Below, piece after piece: positions 1 to 6,090 of a stretch of 11,357 nucleotides of DNA. The first letter of the stretch is position 1. Every line of letters starts with the position of its first letter. The notes below the pieces were generated by a model. That model did not search any database. It saw only the letters and a program-made list of their open reading frames with translations, and was not told where the DNA came from. The stretch covers positions 1-11,357 of the forward strand of contig CAYFJO010000355.1 in assembly GCA_964343305.1 (NCBI GenBank). Direction: 5' to 3'. A program made the translations under genes and the position numbers. Origin of the DNA: CAYFJO01 sp964343305. GTDB taxonomy: Bacteria > Planctomycetota > Planctomycetia > Pirellulales > Pirellulaceae.

Positions 1-408
1 CTAATAGGTGACCCACACACTGTCGTTCCACTCGCCTTCGTTGTAAACCACCTTGCCCGCCATCTCGATACGGAATCCTTTCAATCGCAGCAAGCGGCCC
101 ATTTGCAGCCGCACGACCACCGGGATCAATCGGTCGCCGGCTCGCAGCGCAAAGTCGAACAGCGAGTTAATTCTCCACCACGAGATCTTGGAAGCGACCA
201 CCTCGCCATCGACTTTCACCACGTCACGAAAGACACTTCGCCCGTTGAATTCGATCGTGGCTTCAATCGGTGCATCGACAATCACCCGACGATAAAGCAA
301 CCCGCTGGCGACCAGACGGCTCTCGACACCTTCTCTCAAGTGATGGTCGTCACGCACCAATTCATCAGGTGTGCGGGGGCTTTCGTAAGGATTCACTGGA
401 TCGGACAT
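1..408 (-). CDS. Small NPYESP-signature protein of unknown function
   Basis: A complete 135-residue ORF; the TAG stop is the first three bases of the window. The N terminus reads MSDPVNPYESPRT. An NPY[EQA]SP motif near the start is, from my knowledge, a recurring signature of small planctomycete proteins of unknown function, many of them membrane proteins. This one has no clear transmembrane helix. After about residue 30 it is rich in alternating hydrophobic and charged residues (VIVDAPIEATIEFNG, then a WWRINSLFDFALRAGDRLIP stretch near 77-96), which suggests a small beta-rich domain. An AAGGCG sequence about 6 bases upstream of the ATG can act as a ribosome binding site. It lies 54 bp downstream of the co-oriented phosphatase gene, so the two are probably cotranscribed. 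I recognise no function; codon pattern and the signature support a real gene. Confidence 0.8.
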   Translation of the reverse strand: MSDPVNPYESPRTPDELVRDDHHLREGVESRLVASGLLYRRVIVDAPIEATIEFNGRSVFRDVVKVDGEVVASKISWWRINSLFDFALRAGDRLIPVVVRLQMGRLLRLKGFRIEMAGKVVYNEGEWNDSVWVTY

Positions 409-462
409 TGCCGTCGCCTTGTCGGGCGGGCGTTACCTGTGGGACGAATTGCCTCATCCGTC

Positions 463-1539
463 TTACGGCAAGACCTTGACGATGACCGCAGTAATGTCGT
501 CGCGTTGTGGCTGATCGCCCGCGAACTTGCGCACGGTTTTCAATAACAGATCGACAATTTCACGAGCCGACTTGTCGCGGTTCTCGCGAATCGTTTGAAT
601 CATCCGCTCGTTACCGAACAACTCCCGTGAAGGCGATTCGGCTTCCGGAATACCGTCGCTGACCAAAAGGAGGATATTGCCCGGCTGCAAATCGATTGGA
701 TCAGCGGTCTGGATCACCGAGTCGGCCACAGCTCCCAACGGCGGCCCGCCAAAGTCCAAGGCCTGCGTCTCGCCGTTCATTCCCAACAGTATGCCGTCGT
801 GTCCCGCGCTGGTAAAACGCAAAGTCCGCTGCTTCGGGCAAAGTTGGGCCAGGAAGACCGTGACAAATCGTCCTTGATCCACATCGTCGGCAATGGCTCG
901 ATTCGCAATTGTCAATATCTGCCCAATGTCATTGTGCGATTGCGCAAGGGCGCGGAGATAAGAACGCGTGGTGGTCATCAACAGGGCAGGTCCCGTTCCA
1001 TGACCACTAACGTCCGCGATCACAATCGACAGTGTCCCGTCGCTCATCGGCATGTAGTCGAAATAGTCGCCGCTCGTCCATTCGGCGGGAGATGAAGATC
1101 CGGCGATGTCAAAACCGGGAATGCTGGGTGATTTCTCCGGCAGCAACCGTTGCTGAATCCGCCGCGCGAGCAACAGCTCTTCTTCGTTTTCCTGAACGAC
1201 ACCCTCCAACCGCTCTTTTTCCTTCTTCAACAGATCTTCGGCCTGTGCAATCTCGATAAACAGCGGCTCGATCAATCCCACACCGCCGACAAAGAACACC
1301 GAGACCAGCAGCGCCGACAAGCACGCGGTCCACAACGGGATTTGTTCCACGACTTCCATGTCCGAATTCCAAATAATGGCGAGAACTGCCAGTTCCAGGA
1401 TCGACAACATGGCGGCCGCCCCGGATATCAGCACCCACGCCGAGTACCATCGATATCGTTTGTTCAAACGCAGTGCGAGACCAGCCGCCGCGACTTGCGC
1501 CAGAATCGCCAAGATTAGAACGGTGCGAAACGCCAACAT
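463..1539 (-). CDS. Membrane-anchored SpoIIE/RsbU-type PP2C serine phosphatase
   Basis: Predicted Mn2+/Mg2+-dependent protein serine/threonine phosphatase of 358 residues. Hydrophobic segments at about 3-22, 32-56 and 68-90 form a three-helix membrane anchor. A charged coiled coil follows at about 97-130, then the RsbU-type linker ARRIQQRLLPEKSPSIPGF (125-143). The catalytic domain has the metal-binding motifs SGDYFDYM (D158), ADVSGHG (175-181, D176), FTSAGHDG (242-249), VSDGIPEAES (D295) and RDDIT (346-350). Known relatives dephosphorylate anti-anti-sigma factors (STAS proteins) in partner-switching control of sigma factors, with the N-terminal region sensing the signal. No STAS or anti-sigma gene is visible here, so the target is unknown. 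The stop is TAA at 463-465. It diverges from kdsB and probably heads an operon with the small NPYESP gene. Confidence 0.92.
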   Translation of the reverse strand: MLAFRTVLILAILAQVAAAGLALRLNKRYRWYSAWVLISGAAAMLSILELAVLAIIWNSDMEVVEQIPLWTACLSALLVSVFFVGGVGLIEPLFIEIAQAEDLLKKEKERLEGVVQENEEELLLARRIQQRLLPEKSPSIPGFDIAGSSSPAEWTSGDYFDYMPMSDGTLSIVIADVSGHGTGPALLMTTTRSYLRALAQSHNDIGQILTIANRAIADDVDQGRFVTVFLAQLCPKQRTLRFTSAGHDGILLGMNGETQALDFGGPPLGAVADSVIQTADPIDLQPGNILLLVSDGIPEAESPSRELFGNERMIQTIRENRDKSAREIVDLLLKTVRKFAGDQPQRDDITAVIVKVLP

Positions 1540-1613
1540 GCGAATCCCTAAAAAGTGGAACGTGAAAGGGAATTTACCCTACGAAGAATCTCGCTTCAGG
1601 ACAAGCGGTCCTG

Positions 1614-1648
1614 CAGCAGCCCGGCTCCTCGGAGGAGCCGGGCTGCTG
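1614..1648. repeat. Large perfect palindrome (REP-like hairpin) between divergent genes
   Basis: The left arm CAGCAGCCCGGCTCCTC (1614-1630) is exactly complementary to GAGGAGCCGGGCTGCTG (1632-1648) around one central base; folded as RNA or cruciform it gives at least 15 bp with a TCGGA loop. No T-tract follows on either strand. It lies between divergent start codons, 75 bp from the phosphatase start and 37 bp before the kdsB start, so it is not placed like a terminator. The symmetry and GC-richness suggest a dispersed extragenic palindrome; that it recurs in the genome is inference. Depending on the transcription start, it could sit in the kdsB leader and affect mRNA folding. Confidence 0.8.
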
Positions 1649-1685
1649 TTCATCCTGCTTTCGAGTTGCATTCAGATTTCTTAGA

Positions 1686-2477
1686 ATGCAACCAATGAGC
1701 GACCAATCTTCAAACATTGTGGGCATCATCCCCGCTCGGCTTCAATCGACGCGTCTTCCTCGAAAGTTGCTTCTTTGCAAAACAGGCAAGCCGCTTTTGC
1801 AGCACACATGGGAAGCCGCTCGACGGGCCAACTCGTTGTCGCAAATCATTGTCGCCACGGACAGCGAGGAAATTGCGGACGCCGTTGAATCGTTTGGCGG
1901 CCGGATCGAGATGACGGGCGAGCATCCTAGCGGCACGGACCGAATTGCCGAAGTCGTCCGCCGCGCGTGCGATGTCGCCGACATTATTGTCAATATTCAA
2001 GGCGACGAACCAGAACTCGACCCCCGGTCGATCGACCAATTGGTTCGCGAAATCGTCGACTGTCCCGATGCCCAGATGTCGACACTCGCCACACCGATCA
2101 CGACTGAGCAAGTGCTCAGCGACCCGTCGTGTACCAAGGTTGTTCGCGGATCCGACGGCCGCGCGCTATACTTCAGCCGCAGCACGATCCCATTTTGCCG
2201 CGACCAGGACTCACTGGCATTGCTCGAATTAGATTCGCCGTGGTTGCTGCACATCGGCGTGTATGCCTATCGACGTGAATTCCTGTTGCGGCTCACGCAA
2301 CTGCCGCCTTCGAAACTCGAACAACTGGAAAAACTCGAACAACTTCGGGCTCTGGAAATCGGAGCCAGAATCCAAGTCGGCATCGTGGAGCATCACGCTC
2401 CGGGAATCGACACGCCAGACGATTACCAGCGCTTCGCTGACGACCAATGTTGTTGCGACGGCACAAAAGACGGATAG
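1686..2477 (+). CDS. kdsB: 3-deoxy-manno-octulosonate cytidylyltransferase (CMP-Kdo synthetase)
   Basis: Transfers CMP from CTP to Kdo, giving the CMP-Kdo used to build the lipopolysaccharide inner core; a soluble cytoplasmic enzyme. The 263-residue product is close to the usual 245-260. Visible motifs in order: the nucleotide-binding loop IIPARLQSTRLPRKLL (14-29), VATDSEEI (56-63), SGTDRIAE (82-89), metal-binding NIQGDEP (103-109), LYFSRSTIPF (161-170), HIGVYAYRREFL (189-200), EKLEQLRALE (215-224) and IDTPDDYQRF (241-250), whose Asp242 is the usual second metal ligand. The loop reads PRKLL where many homologues have PGKPL. The C terminus ends in an unusual Cys triplet (255-257). Start: ATG at 1686 gives MQPMSDQ; ATG at 1695 is equally plausible and neither has a clear Shine-Dalgarno. 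The SDR gene follows after 12 bp, so cotranscription is likely. Confidence 0.95.
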   Translation: MQPMSDQSSNIVGIIPARLQSTRLPRKLLLCKTGKPLLQHTWEAARRANSLSQIIVATDSEEIADAVESFGGRIEMTGEHPSGTDRIAEVVRRACDVADIIVNIQGDEPELDPRSIDQLVREIVDCPDAQMSTLATPITTEQVLSDPSCTKVVRGSDGRALYFSRSTIPFCRDQDSLALLELDSPWLLHIGVYAYRREFLLRLTQLPPSKLEQLEKLEQLRALEIGARIQVGIVEHHAPGIDTPDDYQRFADDQCCCDGTKDG

Positions 2478-2482
2478 GAAGG
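2476..2482 (+). promoter_or_regulatory. Ribosome binding site of the SDR gene, overlapping the kdsB stop
   Basis: AGGAAGG lies 7 bases before the ATG at 2490, and its first two bases are the last two bases of the kdsB TAG stop (2475-2477). This fixes the SDR start and suggests the two genes are translated from one message, possibly with coupling. Confidence 0.7.
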
Positions 2483-2489
2483 CCAAACG

Positions 2490-3245
2490 ATGAGCAAAGA
2501 TTTCGAACAACGCGTCGCGTTGGTCACGGGCGGATCGCGTGGCATTGGCCGTGCAATCGCGTTGCAGTTAGCTCGTGGCGGAGCCGACGTTGCGATCAGC
2601 TATGCGACCCGCAAAGATCCGGCCGACGAAGTGGTCACGGAGATTGAATCGCTGGGACGCCGAGCGTTTTGCGCTGCGTGCGATGTTGCCAACCAGCAGC
2701 AGATCGACGCGCTGGTCGCCGAAACTCGCGACAAGTTTGGTCCGATCGAGTTGTTGGCCCATTGCGGCGCGATCAGCAACGTGACGGAGCACAGCGATCT
2801 GACTTATGAACTGTGGGAGGAGACGATCGACGTCAATTTGAACGGCGCATTTCGAGTGCTGTGGGCGATCAAGGACGAAATGGTCGAGCGCGAATTTGGC
2901 CGTATCGTGATGATTTCGTCCATCGCCGCGCTGCGGCCCCGCAAGCTACAAATTCACTACGCCAGTTCGAAAGCCGGCGTGATCGCCATGACCCGCTGTT
3001 GCGCCGAAGCGTTTGCCGAGGACAACGTGCGGATCAACTGCATCGCTCCGGGATTGATCGACACGGAAATGGCGTACACGTTGTCGCCGGAGCAACATGA
3101 AATCATCAAAGCGGGAACGCCAATGCATCGGCTCGGCACACCGGAAGAAATTTCCGAGCTGGCGTGCTTCCTGCTCAGCGAACGATCCAGTTTTATGACA
3201 GGTCAAACTATCGTCGCATCGGGCGGCCGGTGCACGCTGCCATAA
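2490..3245 (+). CDS. Short-chain dehydrogenase/reductase, FabG-like
   Basis: NAD(P)H-dependent oxidoreductase of the classical SDR family, 251 residues, the normal length. Seen directly: the Rossmann glycine motif TGGSRGIG (13-20), CDV (64-66) at the adenine-contact position, the structural Asn of DVNLNG (N116), catalytic Ser in MISSIAA (S144), and YASSK (Y157, K161). The C-terminal INCIAPGLIDTEM and GQTIVASGG segments are typical of FabG-type 3-oxoacyl reductases. Odd point: the usual NNAG after beta-4 reads HCGA (91-94). No clear NADP-specific Arg cluster stands out, though ATRKD after beta-2 (39-43) could bind the 2'-phosphate. The substrate cannot be read from sequence. Its position between kdsB and a hydroxyacid transhydrogenase allows either a sugar/LPS role or a hydroxyacid role. 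A good ribosome binding site supports the start. Confidence 0.9.
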   Translation: MSKDFEQRVALVTGGSRGIGRAIALQLARGGADVAISYATRKDPADEVVTEIESLGRRAFCAACDVANQQQIDALVAETRDKFGPIELLAHCGAISNVTEHSDLTYELWEETIDVNLNGAFRVLWAIKDEMVEREFGRIVMISSIAALRPRKLQIHYASSKAGVIAMTRCCAEAFAEDNVRINCIAPGLIDTEMAYTLSPEQHEIIKAGTPMHRLGTPEEISELACFLLSERSSFMTGQTIVASGGRCTLP

Positions 3246-3278
3246 AACTTCCGAAGTCTTCTTAGACTTCGGAAGTTT
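3245..3278. terminator. Perfect 15-bp hairpin at the SDR stop; possible terminator or processing site
   Basis: The left arm AAACTTCCGAAGTCT (3245-3259), a TCTT loop (3260-3263) and the right arm AGACTTCGGAAGTTT (3264-3278) pair perfectly. The first base is the last base of the SDR TAA stop. The right arm ends in TTT, then GAACAAGG follows, so the T-tract is short and termination would be partial at most. It separates the SDR from the transhydrogenase gene and ends 4 bases before that gene's ribosome binding site. It could be a partial terminator, an mRNA-stabilising stem, or a copy of a dispersed palindrome. Confidence 0.65.
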
Positions 3279-3282
3279 GAAC

Positions 3283-3288
3283 AAGGAG
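3283..3288 (+). promoter_or_regulatory. Ribosome binding site of the transhydrogenase gene
   Basis: AAGGAG with 7 bases to the ATG at 3296 is the strongest Shine-Dalgarno match in the kdsB cluster. It lies just downstream of the 3245-3278 stem and stays exposed when the stem forms, so the stem need not block translation. Confidence 0.75.
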
Positions 3289-3295
3289 AAAAACC

Positions 3296-4573
3296 ATGCA
3301 AAAAGACACCGCGTTCCAAATGTCGGCCTCAAACATCCGTTTCGGCCCGGGCACCACGTACGAAGTCGGTCAGGATTTGCGCGACATGGGCGCGAGCCGC
3401 GTGCTGCTCGTCATTGATCCGGCACTCGTCGATTTGCCGACAGGAAACACAGTCGTCGAATCATTGAAATCAGCGGGCGTCTCGTACGAAGTGTTCGATC
3501 GCGTGGTCGTGGAACCAACGGACAAGAGTTTTCAAGACGCTTCGGAAGTCGCCACGGCGGAGCAGTTCGATGCGCTCGTCGCGGTCGGCGGCGGCAGCAC
3601 GATCGACACCGCCAAAGCCGCGAACTTGTATTCCACCTTTCCTGCCGATTTCTTCGACTACGTCAACGCACCGATCGGCAAAGGCCATCCCGTCCCGGCA
3701 CCGTTGAAGCCACTGATCGCAATTCCCACCACCGCCGGCACGGGCAGCGAAACGACCGGTGTGGCGATTTTTGATTACATAGAAAAGAAAGCCAAAACCG
3801 GAATTGCCCATCGCTACCTGAAACCAACGCTGGGCATCGTCGACTCGGACAACACACGAACGTTGCCGGCGGCCGTCGCCGCGGCGAGCGGCCTGGACGT
3901 TTTGAGCCACGCGTTGGAATCCTTCACGGCGGTCCCGTTCAACACGCGTCCCAAACCCGCCCGGCCCTTAGAACGTCCGGCCTATCAGGGAGCCAACCCG
4001 ATCAGCGACATCTGGGCGCTGCGGGCGTTGGAGATGGTCAACGAAAGTCTGATTCGCGCCGTTCGCGATCCCGGCGATGACGAAGCCCGCGGTCAAATGT
4101 TGCTGGCATCGGCGATCGCGGGAATCGGTTTTGGCAACGCGGGCGTCCATCTGCCGCACGGCATGTCGTATCCGGTCGCCGGCATGGTCAAAGATTTCCA
4201 GCCGGCCGGCTACGAAGTGGATCATCCGATCGTTCCGCACGGCATGTCCGTAATCCTTCACACATCGGCTGTCGCGCGATTCACGGCGCCCGCTTCGCCC
4301 GAGCGTCACCTGCGCGCCGCACAAGCACTGGGGGCAGATGTGACGGACGCCGGACCAGACGACGCCGGCGAAATTCTGGCAAATCGGGTGACCCATTTCA
4401 TGCGAGAATTGGCGATGCCAAACGGATTGGCGGAAGTTGGCTACACGGCCAGCGACATTCCCGCTCTGGTCGAAGGAACGCTGCCGCAGCACCGAGTGAC
4501 GAAACTGTCGCCCATCGAAGCGAACGAAGCACAGTTGACTCGTCTCTTCGACGAATCGTTGTCCATTTGGTAA
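3296..4573 (+). CDS. Hydroxyacid-oxoacid transhydrogenase (ADHFE1/HOT-type iron alcohol dehydrogenase family)
   Basis: Member of the iron-containing alcohol dehydrogenase superfamily, 425 residues, most like mammalian ADHFE1. That enzyme oxidises 4-hydroxybutyrate to succinic semialdehyde while reducing 2-oxoglutarate to D-2-hydroxyglutarate, using tightly bound nicotinamide. Motifs: MSASNIRFGPG (9-19), VAVGGGSTIDTAKAANLY (95-112), PIGKGHPVPAPLKPLIA (126-142), PTTAGTGSETTGVAIFDY (144-161), metal-binding D201 and H205 (SGLDVLSHALES), RPAYQGANPISDIWA (227-241), GFGNAGVHLPHGMSYP (278-293), VPHGMSV (313-319), and near the end DIPALVEGTLPQHRVTKL. From memory ADHFE1 has almost the same wording in these blocks. 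As in ADHFE1, Tyr292 sits where classical members have a metal-ligand His (AHP becomes SYP), so H285 or H288 with H315 may complete the site. Third gene of the kdsB cluster. A KdnB-like role in modifying Kdo is a less likely alternative. Confidence 0.88.
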   Translation: MQKDTAFQMSASNIRFGPGTTYEVGQDLRDMGASRVLLVIDPALVDLPTGNTVVESLKSAGVSYEVFDRVVVEPTDKSFQDASEVATAEQFDALVAVGGGSTIDTAKAANLYSTFPADFFDYVNAPIGKGHPVPAPLKPLIAIPTTAGTGSETTGVAIFDYIEKKAKTGIAHRYLKPTLGIVDSDNTRTLPAAVAAASGLDVLSHALESFTAVPFNTRPKPARPLERPAYQGANPISDIWALRALEMVNESLIRAVRDPGDDEARGQMLLASAIAGIGFGNAGVHLPHGMSYPVAGMVKDFQPAGYEVDHPIVPHGMSVILHTSAVARFTAPASPERHLRAAQALGADVTDAGPDDAGEILANRVTHFMRELAMPNGLAEVGYTASDIPALVEGTLPQHRVTKLSPIEANEAQLTRLFDESLSIW

Positions 4574-4604
4574 TCCAATCACCCCTGTAGAGGTGCGAAT
4601 TGTA

Positions 4605-4661
4605 GGACGGATTGCCAATCCGTCCGTCAGCCGAACTGCGAGCAGCGGACAGATTGGCAAT
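4605..4661. repeat. Nested palindromes in the convergent gap (REP-like; possible two-way terminator)
   Basis: GGACGGATT (4605-4613), loop GCC, AATCCGTCC (4617-4625) forms a perfect 9-bp hairpin. A further copy of the unit, CGGACAGATTGGCAAT (4646-4661), is the reverse complement of 4611-4626 with one mismatch in 16. The right arm can therefore pair with either partner, giving two mutually exclusive structures. The element lies between the convergent ends of the transhydrogenase and oxidoreductase genes, where a two-way terminator would be useful, but no T-tract follows. A similar ACGGATTGCCAATCCGT-type motif is, as I recall, frequent in Rhodopirellula intergenic DNA; I cannot verify this here. 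Confidence 0.65.
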
Positions 4662-4794
4662 GGGTGCAATAGGAGCGAATCGCTGATTTTGTAGTGACGT
4701 AAGTGATTGCTGGGTTGTGACGTGCGTCGATTGGCGCGATGTGGGTGATTGGCGGACGACGAACAAAGAGGCATTATTCGAAAATTGATCGTGC

Positions 4795-4819
4795 CAAGAA
4801 TGGCAAGAATGCAAGAATG
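4795..4819 (+). repeat. Short tandem repeat, three copies of CAAGAATG(G)
   Basis: CAAGAATGG (4795-4803), CAAGAATG (4804-4811) and CAAGAATG (4812-4819) follow one another just beyond the stop codon of the minus-strand oxidoreductase gene (stop at 4832-4834). It probably arose by slippage. No function is visible. The rest of 4626-4831 holds nothing I recognise. Confidence 0.5.
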
Positions 4820-4831
4820 AGGCATCCTCCT

Positions 4832-5842
4832 TTACGAAGAATCGACAAACGCCCCACGTTTTTTCAGCCCGGCCGCTTCGTAAATCGCGTCGATGACATT
4901 GGCATTTCTCACCGCGTCGGCGGCATCCGTGACGGCTGCTGCGTCTCCACGAATGGAGTCGACAAAGGCTCGCAATTGGTAATCGAACGTCGCGTCGCCC
5001 GGAACTTTCTCGCGAAACTTTCCTTGCTTCGAGACCACTTTGATTCGATGAGGAAAAGCGTGCGGCATGAACGGATTGCTGACGATCATACGGCCTTCTT
5101 CGCCGTGTACGACCACCCGGCATTGGAATAGGCTCATCGAAAACAACGAGCACTTCATCGTGCCCGTACAGCCGCTGGGAAACCGAAATTGGGCTTCCAT
5201 CGAACGATCCACCTGATCGCGGAACAACGAGGCGCGAGCGCCTAGGACAATCGGTTCTTCAGACACCAGGAAACGCAAAATGTTTACGGCGTAACAACCC
5301 AGATCCATCGTCGCGCCTCCGCCGGATTCGTGGGCAAAGCGGAATCCCTTGCGGCCAAACAGCAGGATACTCAAGTGGGCCTCGACGTGTTGCAGCTTTC
5401 CAAGCGTGCCGCTGTCCACAATTTCCTTGATCCGCGCGGCCAGCGGGTGGTGGCGGAAGTGGACGCCTTCAAAGACGATCAGGCCGGTCTGCTGCGACCG
5501 CTCAGCGATTTGTTGTGCCTCGTCGGCGTTCATGGCGAGCGGCTTTTCGCATAGCACGTGTTTGCCGGCATCAAGTGCTCGGAAGGTCCATTCGGCGTGC
5601 AAGTGATTGGGCAGCGGAAGATAGACCGCGTCGATTTGGTCATCCTGGATCAAAGCGTCGTAATTGTCGTGGGCCCGCGCGATGTGATGTTTCGCGGCGT
5701 AGGTTTCGCCGCGCTGGCGATCTCGCGATGCGACGGCTGCAACTTGCACGTCTTCGTTCTTTGCGGCTGGATCGATGAGTGCCATGCCGGCAATGGCGGA
5801 TGTTCCCAGAATTCCGACGCGGATTGTTGTGTTATCGTTCAT
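4832..5842 (-). CDS. Gfo/Idh/MocA family NAD(P)-dependent oxidoreductase
   Basis: Sugar- or diol-oxidising oxidoreductase of the glucose-fructose oxidoreductase/inositol dehydrogenase family, 336 residues, normal length. The N-terminal Rossmann domain has VGILGTSAIA (9-18), AAVASRDRQRGETYA (35-49), AVYLPLPNHLHAEW (72-85) and the family lysine motif CEKPLA (98-103, K100). The C-terminal alpha/beta domain has GVHFRHHP (126-133) and GGGATMDLGCYAVNILRFL (174-192), where D180 and Y184 lie in the usual catalytic region. The wording resembles dimeric dihydrodiol dehydrogenase and bacterial xylose dehydrogenases, but substrate cannot be fixed. There is no signal peptide or Tat motif, so it is cytoplasmic, unlike many planctomycete relatives. 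The sequence before the ATG (5840-5842) has no strong Shine-Dalgarno. It diverges from the BASS transporter gene; joint regulation is possible but not shown. Confidence 0.92.
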   Translation of the reverse strand: MNDNTTIRVGILGTSAIAGMALIDPAAKNEDVQVAAVASRDRQRGETYAAKHHIARAHDNYDALIQDDQIDAVYLPLPNHLHAEWTFRALDAGKHVLCEKPLAMNADEAQQIAERSQQTGLIVFEGVHFRHHPLAARIKEIVDSGTLGKLQHVEAHLSILLFGRKGFRFAHESGGGATMDLGCYAVNILRFLVSEEPIVLGARASLFRDQVDRSMEAQFRFPSGCTGTMKCSLFSMSLFQCRVVVHGEEGRMIVSNPFMPHAFPHRIKVVSKQGKFREKVPGDATFDYQLRAFVDSIRGDAAAVTDAADAVRNANVIDAIYEAAGLKKRGAFVDSS

Positions 5843-6090
5843 CGAGTCACGTGCTTTTGCGGTTCTGCTGGTCGAAGTGCCTGTCTACAATACCACCAAA
5901 GTTCTCGTAGAAAACCGCCAAATGAATACACTTGCCTAAGATTTTATTTTGATGGAAACAAGAAAAGGCGTACAGGTCTAGTTCTTGACAGTCGAGTGCC
6001 AAAGGTTGTTTTCGTGGGATGACAGCACAGGACACATGGTACGCGGCGGGACGATTTACCTGGCGCAAGAAGTAGACCGGATCATAGAAG

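Noticed and set aside
3968..4825. 285-codon minus-strand open frame across the end of the transhydrogenase gene
   Set aside because: Mostly antisense to a gene with clear family motifs. Its product is rich in Arg, His and Cys without domains, as expected of a shadow frame in GC-rich DNA.
4398..5153. 251-codon minus-strand open frame
   Set aside because: Overlaps the transhydrogenase on the opposite strand and the Gfo/Idh/MocA gene in another frame; Arg/Ser-rich with no recognisable motif.
5985..6013. TTGACA at 5985-5990 as a -35 box for the BASS gene
   Set aside because: The hexamer is perfect, but the 16-18-base spacing leads to GTTTTC-type sequence with no acceptable -10 box.
5558..6022. 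154-codon plus-strand open frame running into the divergent gap
   Set aside because: Its first 285 bases are antisense to the oxidoreductase coding region. The product has no family features and there is no ribosome binding site.
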